A DNA stretch of 7,785 bases from an uncultured bacterium (GTDB lineage: Bacteria; Desulfobacterota; WTBG01). The notes beneath the pieces are model-generated. The model saw nothing but the letters and a program-made list of their open reading frames with translations. It had not been told where the DNA came from and did not search any database. Shown piece by piece: positions 1 to 5,778 of the stretch (the first letter of the stretch is position 1; every line of letters starts with the position of its first letter). The translations under genes were made by a program, and so were the position numbers. The stretch lies in NCBI GenBank assembly GCA_938024025.1, contig CALJBY010000153.1, positions 1-7,785 on the forward strand, given 5' to 3'.

Positions 1-765
1 GATGGCAGGATCGATAGTAGGAGCGCTGCCGCCAGCGAGTTCCACAGAAACATCAACACCCATGCCATCAGTTGCCCGTAACAGCACATCGGCCGGGTCA
101 CTGTCCCTGGCGTTTATGGTCATGCAGGGTGACAGTTCCCGGGCACGTGCAAGTCGCGATGCTTCAATGTCAACTGCAAATATTTTTGAGACTCCCATTG
201 ACGTGAGCATCATGACCATAAGAAGACCGAGGTTCCCTGCACCAAAAACAGCAACAGATGTGTCCGCTCCGAAGGTCACCCCGGACGCTTTGAGCCCGTG
301 TAGATCTACCGCCACATGGTGTGCTGGAACGGCTTCTTCACAACTCACCTGAGGATCGATGGTAAGCACGATATCTTCTCTCACGCTCAAGTACTCTGAA
401 AATCCCCCCGGCACATGAAAGCCGAAGGCCTTGATATCGGGACAAAAGTTTTCTCTGCCGGCCTTACAGAAACTACACGTACCACACCCCCAGAAGGGCT
501 GAATGACGACCTTGTCACCAATAGCACAGGTGGTGACCGAAGTCCCCATCGCTTCAACTAAACCGGCTATTTCGTGTCCCGGTGTTTCTCCATCTGCAAA
601 TGGCCTGACCGTAGGATTCTCATACTCTCTGTAGCGATAACTATCAGTGCCGGAGACAGCACAGCATTTGACCCGCACCAGGACTTCATTGGTTTGTATT
701 ACCGGCTTGACAATTTCTTCCAGGATAAATCCCTTCTTAAAACCTCTGAATCTCGCGATTTTCAT
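1..765 (-). CDS. Zinc-type medium-chain alcohol dehydrogenase, C-terminus cut by window edge
   Basis: The visible part is the first 255 codons; the C-terminal part lies beyond position 1. The family oxidises alcohols or polyols with NAD(P). The N-terminal GroES-like domain has the GHE motif (residues 63-65) and the structural-zinc lobe with Cys94, Cys97, Cys100 and Cys108 (C-x2-C-x2-C-x7-C). A Rossmann domain begins near residue 171 with GAGNLG (175-180), and Asp199 ends the second strand, which favours NAD over NADP. Oddly, the usual catalytic-zinc Cys before Gly-Thr-Asp is Ser38 (codon TCC), and the later acidic ligand position of sorbitol-dehydrogenase-like members is His149-His150. The ATG at 765 lies 24 bp after the stop of the amidohydrolase gene, with a weak GAGAG upstream, so it is probably cotranscribed. 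The substrate cannot be told; it could act on the product of its neighbour. The family call is secure, the specificity unknown. Confidence 0.9.
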   Translation of the reverse strand, partial: MKIARFRGFKKGFILEEIVKPVIQTNEVLVRVKCCAVSGTDSYRYREYENPTVRPFADGETPGHEIAGLVEAMGTSVTTCAIGDKVVIQPFWGCGTCSFCKAGRENFCPDIKAFGFHVPGGFSEYLSVREDIVLTIDPQVSCEEAVPAHHVAVDLHGLKASGVTFGADTSVAVFGAGNLGLLMVMMLTSMGVSKIFAVDIEASRLARARELSPCMTINARDSDPADVLLRATDGMGVDVSVELAGGSAPTIDPAI

Positions 766-789
766 TTTCTCTCGTACCACCGGTTTTCC

Positions 790-1695
790 CTATCTGAGAA
801 AAATTGCCTTTGGCATCATAACATGGGCTCCCATGATGCCATTGACGACTTGCGTAATACACACATCCCCTGCAACACTGCAAAGAGAATACGCTTCGCT
901 CTCAGTGATATTTTTCTCCCTGGCAATAAAATCGATCATTCTTCCTGTGGCCTTCCTTGCAGCCTCAGTGAGATCCTCTTCGAATCCCAGGGTTATATAG
1001 TGCGTCGCAGTTTCTGCTCGGGGAAACGTTTCATGAGTACCTTTAATCAGATTAAAGGTCAACGCTGCCTTCCCCGCACATTCTACGGCTGCCCCGGTAA
1101 CCTCACCATCTCCCTGGGCAGCATGGCAGTCCCCGGCAGAAAAGAGGGCACCCCTGACAAAAACGGGAAGGTACAGCTTAGCCCCTGTTCTCAGTTCTTT
1201 AAGATCAAGGTTTCCCCCATGTGCTCCTGGTGTAAGGGTGCGAATGGCACCCGCATCACGGGGGGCAACACCCATGACTCCCAGAAAAGGGTTTAACGGT
1301 AGCTGAATGGCATCTGAAAATTTCACCACGCCATTTTTAGTATCGATGTCCATGAACCTGATAGAAGCTTCACAGGGCTTTTCGGGGAGAAAACCAAAAT
1401 GCTTCCCGCCGGGAGGTACAATGTTAAACCCCGTGTCAGCGGGGGTTATTTGCCCGATTACAATTTCGAGGGTGTCGCCCGGTTCTGCGCCTTCTATGTA
1501 AAGGGGGCCCGTAAGCGGATGAATACGGTCTGTATCCACTTTTCCCACATCTGCCATGGTGAAACCAGGGTGAATCTGGCCGTCAGACGTGTCCCTGGTT
1601 TCTATCAAGACCGTTTCCCCTTCTACAATGGTGAGCACGGGATCAAGGTCCCTGTCCCATCGGGCGTGAACTCTGTCAGAGGAGAGATATTTCAT
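790..1695 (-). CDS. Acetamidase/formamidase family amidohydrolase
   Basis: A 301-residue protein of the FmdA/AmdA family, which hydrolyses short amides (formamide, acetamide) to ammonia and the carboxylate in the cytoplasm. Family landmarks are TRDTSDGQI (33-41), NPFLGVMGVAP (135-145), PGAHGGNLD (156-164), the signature GDCHAAQGDGEVTG (188-201), and a conserved tail from GDVCITQVVNG (276-286) to HVMMPK (291-296). The length is usual for the family and no truncation is seen. I chose the ATG at 1695 because the family typically starts with a short MK-type lead just before the first strand. A GTG at 1740 would add 15 residues and overlap the flavodoxin stop as GTGA, but has no ribosome binding site and an unconserved extension. 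The gene lies between flavodoxin and alcohol dehydrogenase genes. Members vary in amide preference, so the substrate is open. Confidence 0.92.
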   Translation of the reverse strand: MKYLSSDRVHARWDRDLDPVLTIVEGETVLIETRDTSDGQIHPGFTMADVGKVDTDRIHPLTGPLYIEGAEPGDTLEIVIGQITPADTGFNIVPPGGKHFGFLPEKPCEASIRFMDIDTKNGVVKFSDAIQLPLNPFLGVMGVAPRDAGAIRTLTPGAHGGNLDLKELRTGAKLYLPVFVRGALFSAGDCHAAQGDGEVTGAAVECAGKAALTFNLIKGTHETFPRAETATHYITLGFEEDLTEAARKATGRMIDFIAREKNITESEAYSLCSVAGDVCITQVVNGIMGAHVMMPKAIFLR

Positions 1696-1736
1696 AGAAC
1701 ACTCTGCTTTTTTGAATGGTGTACATGAGGGGTAAC

Positions 1737-2246
1737 TCACCGTGCTGTTTTTGCTGTAATGTCCTCAATAAATTCATCTACTTCACTGTCTGCCATTACA
1801 TTTACATCCTTAAAGGGCATTCCCTGCCTTTTGGCAAAGGACTCTGTTCTCTCCCGGTCTTCCGGGTCGAGCTCATCTACAATCATCCTTCCTCCAAAAA
1901 TCATACTCGCTACCGGGGGCCTTCCAAGCGCCCTTTCCATCTTCTTAATGTAAACGGGCCCACCGCCTTCCCCTATTTTTGATGTGATATACGTCTTCCG
2001 GAGACACACCGCGAAAAGGGCAACAGGCTTATCCTGTAACTGTCCTTCTTTATCTACCAGCAAACGTTCGATATCTTTGTGTGGTACCTCGCTATAAATG
2101 GCAGAACCGATTACAAGCAGATCTCCTGTAATCTCTTGTAGCTCTCTTACATCAACCACCGTGGCGGTTTTTAATTTTCTGCCCATTGCCTGTGCGATTT
2201 CCTGAGTAGAGCCATATTTCGAATAATAGATGATTTGTATTTTCAC
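1737..2246 (-). CDS. Flavodoxin-domain protein (HemG-like flavodoxin family)
   Basis: A 169-residue single-domain flavodoxin-fold protein. The FMN phosphate-binding loop is SKYGSTQEIA (9-18) after a hydrophobic first strand. A second flavin-contact loop is GSAIYSEVPHKD (47-58), and FGGRM (117-121) lies in the third. It resembles the Flavodoxin_5 group that includes menaquinone-dependent protoporphyrinogen oxidase HemG, but no haem genes are nearby, so a general electron-transfer or quinone-reductase-like role is as likely. The start is a GTG at 2246, chosen because AAGGGAG at 2254-2260 sits 7 nt upstream and the first strand begins directly after it. It follows the only sizeable gap in the window and precedes the amidohydrolase gene by 41 bp, so it may open a separate transcript. 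It could supply or accept electrons for the flavoproteins encoded upstream. Confidence 0.85.
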   Translation of the reverse strand: MKIQIIYYSKYGSTQEIAQAMGRKLKTATVVDVRELQEITGDLLVIGSAIYSEVPHKDIERLLVDKEGQLQDKPVALFAVCLRKTYITSKIGEGGGPVYIKKMERALGRPPVASMIFGGRMIVDELDPEDRERTESFAKRQGMPFKDVNVMADSEVDEFIEDITAKTAR

Positions 2247-2253
2247 GATGATT

Positions 2254-2260
2254 CTCCCTT
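2254..2260 (-). promoter_or_regulatory. Ribosome binding site supporting a GTG start for the flavodoxin gene
   Basis: The minus strand reads AAGGGAG, 7 nt before the GTG at 2246. No ATG is available near it, so this site decides the non-ATG start. Confidence 0.75.
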
Positions 2261-2288
2261 GATCACTTCATTGGAGGATCGACGGGGC

Positions 2289-2307
2289 TGAAAAGGACAC
2301 CTTTTCA
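2289..2307. promoter_or_regulatory. Perfect inverted repeat in the 138-bp gap before the flavodoxin gene
   Basis: TGAAAAGG and CCTTTTCA form an 8-bp perfect stem with a 3-nt loop, about 43 bp before the GTG start of the flavodoxin gene. On the minus strand no T-run follows, so a standard intrinsic terminator is not supported. It could be an operator or a leader hairpin. I see no convincing -35/-10 pair in the gap. Confidence 0.35.
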
Positions 2308-2343
2308 CTGTCTATCATTTATGCCTCACACTATGGGTCAGCT

Positions 2344-2353
2344 AATGATCATT
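2344..2353. repeat. 10-bp palindrome AATGATCATT
   Basis: A perfect 10-bp palindrome in the same 138-bp gap, about 31 bp after the stop of the NimA-like gene. It could be half of a regulator site, but palindromes of this length occur by chance. It is AT-rich and I can name no regulator for it. Confidence 0.25.
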
Positions 2354-2384
2354 TGAGAAAAGGAATCTTAGCCGGGATGGTCTT

Positions 2385-2819
2385 TTAGTATCCTATAGCC
2401 CTCCCGCCAAGCTCCTTTATGGTAATGCGATAAAAGCTTGACTCCGGAACCTTTGCTAACAACTCCCCGGTGCGTGGTGCAATCCGGGATTCGGGAAGTC
2501 CCAGTTTTTTATACAGCACTCCAAGCCCCTCCATGATCTCATCCCTTCGGGTGAGCTTCTTAACCGTTCCTTCGACAATCACTGCCCTGAAATGTGATGT
2601 GTCTTTTGATGAGTCACAGACCTTGAAAATCACGTTGGTATTGTCCTTGACACACTGTGCCATCCGTCCACCCGGCATGGAGCCGCAATAGACATATGCA
2701 CCATCGGTGGCGTAGGAAAGCTCAATGGCATAGGGTTTATCATCTTCAATTGCAATAAGCGTCCCCCAGGTCCATTCATCAAGGACTGTTCTTATCTCGC
2801 TTTCTGATAAGGATCGCAT
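2385..2819 (-). CDS. PNPOx-like split-barrel flavoprotein, NimA-like
   Basis: A 144-residue protein of the FMN-binding split-barrel superfamily, closest in pattern to the NimA/pyridoxamine-phosphate-oxidase-like group. Visible landmarks are an N-terminal helix (MRSLSESEIRTVLDEW), GTLIAIEDDKPYAIELSYA (19-37), the strand AYVYCGSMPGGRM (41-53) typical of the NimA group, NVIFKVCD (62-69) and VIVEGTVKKL (80-89). Members bind FMN, F420 or haem and reduce varied small molecules, often of unknown identity; NimA itself reduces nitroimidazoles. The ATG at 2819 is chosen because AGGAGG at 2829-2834 lies 9 nt upstream. A TTG at 2837 overlaps that site and is unlikely to be used. It follows the Fe-S protein gene by 48 bp. 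The fold is fairly sure, the reaction unknown. Confidence 0.85.
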   Translation of the reverse strand: MRSLSESEIRTVLDEWTWGTLIAIEDDKPYAIELSYATDGAYVYCGSMPGGRMAQCVKDNTNVIFKVCDSSKDTSHFRAVIVEGTVKKLTRRDEIMEGLGVLYKKLGLPESRIAPRTGELLAKVPESSFYRITIKELGGRAIGY

Positions 2820-2828
2820 AGTGTTTTT

Positions 2829-2834
2829 CCTCCT
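2829..2834 (-). promoter_or_regulatory. Ribosome binding site of the NimA-like gene
   Basis: The minus strand reads AGGAGG here, 9 nt before the ATG at 2819. It is a full Shine-Dalgarno match and settles the start against the in-frame TTG at 2837, which would place the site just inside the coding region. Confidence 0.8.
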
Positions 2835-2867
2835 CAATGGTAAGAGTCAAAGGTAGACTTGATACCC

Positions 2868-3713
2868 TTACCACAGGTTGGCAACTGCAGGCACGTTCGA
2901 TCGGTCTTCAAGGTGGATGGCATTATTTTCGCAGACGGCCCGGCAGATACCACACCCGTAGCAGCGCCGAGCATCAACAGCAACCTTTTTGTTTCCCCCG
3001 CTGTAGGAAAGGGCTCCAAACTGACACACGCGCATACACTGACGGCAGCCAGTACACCGTGCCGGATCCAGCTGAGCAACATGCTCCGCCCGGTACATGC
3101 TCGGGATGTCATGGGTCACGGTTGTTTTCATGGCGATACAGTCCGGCCGGTCACAGTTGCAGATGCCTCCAATAAAAGGCGTACCGAACGTCCAGATGCT
3201 GTGACAGAGACCTTCTCGCTCATGCTCCTTAAAGGCCGCTAAAGCCTCTTCCTTACTTAATAGTTCCATCCCTTTTGAGTCCGGCCCATCAAGGAAACCG
3301 GGTACCACTTCGTCAATCAGCGCGGCAAATTTACCACCCTGGGGCCCCATGCTCAACCCGTAGCAATAGCGCTTTTCTTTACTCTTCATGACGGTGCGAC
3401 ATATACAGCTGAATCTGACAATGGAGTTGGTAAATCCAAATATCTTTTCTACATCTTCAATGGGAAGTACCTGGCCGTGGTGGTTTTTCCTGAAGAACCG
3501 GTCCAATCGCCAGCGGACAAACCGCTTTACTAACCAGGGGGCCTTATCAAGCTTCTCAAACTTATTGAGAGCTCCTTCAAGCTTGTCAGTTTCCGAAAAG
3601 AAATTGACAAGAAACTTTTGTCTGCGCACGTCACTCAGCAGGTCTTCCGAGTAGTTGCTGGCTTCAAGATACCACTTTTTCCCTTCACCGTGTTTCATGC
3701 AAAATTCACACAT
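2868..3713 (-). CDS. Cysteine-rich Fe-S protein with C-terminal 2[4Fe-4S] ferredoxin domain
   Basis: A 281-residue protein. The C-terminal domain has two classic [4Fe-4S] motifs: Cys220, 223, 226, 230 and Cys251, 254, 257, 261. This is a bacterial-type 2[4Fe-4S] ferredoxin that would carry low-potential electrons. The N-terminal about 200 residues hold nine further cysteines: C2 and C5 in MCEFC, C103 and C105 (CIC), C117, C170 next to H171, and C185, C187, C192 in GICNCDRPDC. These could bind another cluster or metal, but no named motif fits. No signal peptide or membrane segment is seen, so it is probably cytoplasmic. The ATG at 3713 is chosen because AGGAG at 3722-3726 lies 8 nt upstream and the longer in-frame version would overlap the upstream gene. 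It sits 22 bp after a split-barrel flavoprotein gene and downstream of the FAD oxidoreductases, so it is a good candidate electron donor for them. The ferredoxin domain is certain; the role of the N-terminal part is unknown. Confidence 0.92.
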   Translation of the reverse strand: MCEFCMKHGEGKKWYLEASNYSEDLLSDVRRQKFLVNFFSETDKLEGALNKFEKLDKAPWLVKRFVRWRLDRFFRKNHHGQVLPIEDVEKIFGFTNSIVRFSCICRTVMKSKEKRYCYGLSMGPQGGKFAALIDEVVPGFLDGPDSKGMELLSKEEALAAFKEHEREGLCHSIWTFGTPFIGGICNCDRPDCIAMKTTVTHDIPSMYRAEHVAQLDPARCTGCRQCMRVCQFGALSYSGGNKKVAVDARRCYGCGICRAVCENNAIHLEDRSNVPAVANLW

Positions 3714-3721
3714 GTTTGTTT

Positions 3722-3726
3722 CTCCT
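3722..3726 (-). promoter_or_regulatory. Ribosome binding site of the Fe-S protein gene
   Basis: The minus strand reads AGGAG, 8 nt before the ATG at 3713 and inside the 22-bp gap after the upstream stop. It decides the start in favour of MCEFC, against an in-frame candidate at 3818 that would overlap the previous gene by over 80 bp. Confidence 0.75.
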
Positions 3727-3735
3727 ACACATTGC

Positions 3736-4377
3736 CTATGGTGTGCGGGCGGCTCTCTTTTTCCACACGTCCTTTTCCATTCCTTTAACGGGATGGATAA
3801 AGAGGCAGGTGATTTCATCCGGTATAATCCGAATCAGGTTGAAGCGGCTGAGTGTCCTCTCAACCCACGGAGCGCGTTCTTCCGGTGAGAGGAGTTGCTT
3901 CTGCACCTGTTTGTCAGCCATATTTTCAATCGTCCGGAGGATGCCGAATTTTTTTACTGCGGGTAAAAACGCTTTCTTGTGATCTTTATAATTGACGAGC
4001 CTGGCTTTCCCCTGAATCTGAAGGCTCCTGTTCGGTTTACTCCTGTCCATGGGATGATACACCCCAACAGATACCCGGTTGTTGGACCTGATGTTAAGAA
4101 TTTTTTTTCCGGGGTCACCGATGATCCAGATGGTCAACCCGTCGTTATAAAAATCGACAGGCGTCGCACGCGGAACATTATTCCGGGATGTTGCCAGCAC
4201 ACACCCCAGACCATTATCCGGGAGTTCCTCCGGGTTGGTTTGTTGTCCCCGTTTACTGCTTGACTCGTTAAGAAACCGTACTATCTCTTTTTCCAAACGA
4301 TCTCTGCTCTTCGTATTCTTTTGTATCCTCTGGCTTGATTGAGCTGATGTGCGTTTGCCTCTCACTGATCGTGTCAT
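3736..4377 (-). CDS. Pyridoxamine 5'-phosphate oxidase family split-barrel flavoprotein
   Basis: A 213-residue protein with a PNPOx-like FMN-binding split barrel starting near residue 57. GLGCVLATSRNNVPRATPVDF (57-77) is the usual first hairpin, followed by LTIWIIGDPGKKILNIRSNNRVSVGVY (81-107), the common pattern in which the Lys-rich turn can contact flavin phosphate, and then LQIQGKARLV (119-128). The C-terminal strand (LIRIIPDEITCLF) fits the family. The first about 50 residues are polar, basic and low in hydrophobics, and look like a flexible or helical tail not typical of the family core. The ATG at 4377 has AAAGGGGG at 4384-4391, 6 nt upstream. It follows the FAD oxidoreductase gene by 18 bp and precedes the Fe-S gene by 22 bp, so cotranscription is very likely. 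It is probably an FMN or F420 reductase of unknown substrate; true PNPOx (PdxH) activity is unlikely from the sequence pattern and context. Confidence 0.85.
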   Translation of the reverse strand: MTRSVRGKRTSAQSSQRIQKNTKSRDRLEKEIVRFLNESSSKRGQQTNPEELPDNGLGCVLATSRNNVPRATPVDFYNDGLTIWIIGDPGKKILNIRSNNRVSVGVYHPMDRSKPNRSLQIQGKARLVNYKDHKKAFLPAVKKFGILRTIENMADKQVQKQLLSPEERAPWVERTLSRFNLIRIIPDEITCLFIHPVKGMEKDVWKKRAARTP

Positions 4378-4395
4378 CGTCTGCCCCCTTTGTTC

Positions 4396-5718
4396 CTATT
4401 TGTTGGGAAAGCCGGCCTTCTTTTTTTCCTCCAGGTTCTTCTCCATGTCCTCACCCATTGCCTTAAACTTCTCCAAGATTGCGGGATGGTCCTCCTTGAT
4501 GCGCTCCGACAGGGGCATGTAGGTTTCAAGGATGGTGTGAAACACCCGCGTAAAACTCGCGGTGGATGGGGCCGGGGCTGCAGGTAGTGCGGCCAGGTAG
4601 TCCAACTCTTCTGCGGTGAGGTATTGTGTAAGATTCCCCCCTCCGAATGGCAGTTGTCCATATGGCTTATAGATCTGGGTATCATACCACTCCAGATACT
4701 GGGCTACCCCTTCCTCATTCATTTTTCCGTTAAGAAAGGCCCTGGTCAGGGCATAGCCGAGGTGATAGCCTGCAGTGAGTGAGAGCGCATTGCTAAATTG
4801 ATAGGACCAGCACGCATCACCAACAAGTATAACGTTCCGGTAGAAAGGCCTTTCGATAGCCTGCAATGTATTCACCACACAGCATTCATCATCCACCCGC
4901 TTTGCGTTCCTGAACCAGGGAGAAAAAACTGGATCATCATGAGTAAACCTCTGCAGGAGCATCTCCAGTTCATCCTTTGGGTCATTCGTCACGATGCCCA
5001 CATGGTAATGATCCTTATCGCAGACCTGTGAGATTGAAAATGTTCCATACATGGTCATGATAAAAAGGATTCCTTCAACCTCCGGGGGCACTACTCCGGT
5101 CATCACCCGGGTAAGGTAACAGGAGGTTCCGGAAAACTGCCGCTGCTTGTTGAGGCCGAGAGCACGCACGATCCGTGAGTTGACCCCGTCTGCGGCAACG
5201 ACAAAACGCCCCTGGAAATTTTTCTGGTTTGTTTCTACTGTGATACCGTCATCCTGTATGGCTACTCCCGTCACGTTGGTATTGGGAAAGTACTCGACCC
5301 CGCTGGACTGCGCCTCGGCAAGGATGCCCTCGAGCAGTTTTCCTTTGGACAGAGCAACGCCCTTGCTGTTTTTCACCGGGTCCTTCTTCAGCTCTGCCCA
5401 GTCTCCCACCTTAAACCGTTTCCCTCCGGGCGAGTAGAAGTGAAAACCGTAGCGGTTGTCATTCCAGGGACCTTCATACTTCACCGAAAAACCAGCAACC
5501 GGAAAGACCAGCGTCTGTGTTGCTCTATTGAACGTTACAATCTGACCATAAATGTACTCATTTAAGGCAATGATCCCGGCGTCCGTACGGCGCACCCAGG
5601 AAATATCTTTCTTCCTCTCTATGAGAGCAATGTTGAGTCCACTTTCTCCCGCCGTTTTGGCAGCCATAAGGCCGGCAGGACCTGCCCCCACAATCACTAC
5701 ATCATATTGTTTGGTCAT
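4396..5718 (-). CDS. FAD-dependent oxidoreductase, geranylgeranyl-reductase-like (complete paralogue)
   Basis: A 440-residue flavoprotein. It starts with a dinucleotide-binding Rossmann motif, GAGPAG (11-16) with Glu34 at the end of the second strand (LIERK), which binds FAD. AADGVNSR (175-182) is the DG motif and VGDA (299-302) the GD motif of the p-hydroxybenzoate-hydroxylase/geranylgeranyl reductase fold. The last about 90 residues are a helical tail ending in GFPNK. The ATG at 5718 is chosen because MTKQYDVVIVGAG is the normal N-terminus; a GTG at 5751 would add 11 residues without a ribosome binding site. It is a clear paralogue of the protein encoded at 6609-7785: both share FPV-x2-FSV-x-YEGP and the GFPN tail. 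Family members reduce isoprenoid double bonds or hydroxylate aromatics. The substrate-pocket motif of true geranylgeranyl reductases is not clear here, so the reaction is unassigned. Confidence 0.88.
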   Translation of the reverse strand: MTKQYDVVIVGAGPAGLMAAKTAGESGLNIALIERKKDISWVRRTDAGIIALNEYIYGQIVTFNRATQTLVFPVAGFSVKYEGPWNDNRYGFHFYSPGGKRFKVGDWAELKKDPVKNSKGVALSKGKLLEGILAEAQSSGVEYFPNTNVTGVAIQDDGITVETNQKNFQGRFVVAADGVNSRIVRALGLNKQRQFSGTSCYLTRVMTGVVPPEVEGILFIMTMYGTFSISQVCDKDHYHVGIVTNDPKDELEMLLQRFTHDDPVFSPWFRNAKRVDDECCVVNTLQAIERPFYRNVILVGDACWSYQFSNALSLTAGYHLGYALTRAFLNGKMNEEGVAQYLEWYDTQIYKPYGQLPFGGGNLTQYLTAEELDYLAALPAAPAPSTASFTRVFHTILETYMPLSERIKEDHPAILEKFKAMGEDMEKNLEEKKKAGFPNK

Positions 5719-5758
5719 GGCATTATTTTCCGGCAAAAAAGGGGGTTGCACTTTTATT

Positions 5759-5774
5759 GGTGACGGTGGTCACC
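5759..5774. repeat. Small inverted repeat between methyltransferase and FAD oxidoreductase genes
   Basis: GGTGAC and GTCACC form a 6-bp stem around a 4-nt loop, just after the methyltransferase stop codon. No T-run follows on the minus strand, so it is not a convincing terminator. It may be a weak RNA hairpin that affects processing between the two genes, or chance. Confidence 0.3.
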
Positions 5775-5778
5775 CAGG

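Noticed and set aside
574..1296. Long open frame of 240 codons on the plus strand
   Set aside because: It lies opposite the amidohydrolase and dehydrogenase genes, both of which show strong family motifs. Its translation has no recognisable domain and it spans two real genes and their gap.
1696..1740. GTG start at 1740 for the amidohydrolase, overlapping the flavodoxin stop as GTGA
   Set aside because: Translational coupling is possible, but no ribosome binding site precedes it and the extra 15 residues do not look like the family's N-terminus. The ATG at 1695 fits better.
2820..2837. TTG start at 2837 for the NimA-like gene
   Set aside because: The TTG sits directly against the AGGAGG site that serves the ATG at 2819, so it would leave the strong site inside the coding region.
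3714..3818. Longer N-terminus for the Fe-S protein starting at 3818
   Set aside because: It would overlap the upstream split-barrel gene by over 80 bp, and the added residues are that gene's sequence in another frame. A good ribosome binding site precedes the ATG at 3713.
5719..5751. GTG start at 5751 for the complete FAD oxidoreductase
   Set aside because: It adds a proline-rich 11-residue lead with no ribosome binding site, whereas the ATG at 5718 begins right before the FAD-binding strand.
5759..5774. Hairpin after the methyltransferase as an intrinsic terminator
   Set aside because: The stem is only 6 bp and no T-run follows on the transcribed strand; the next gene starts about 40 bp later.
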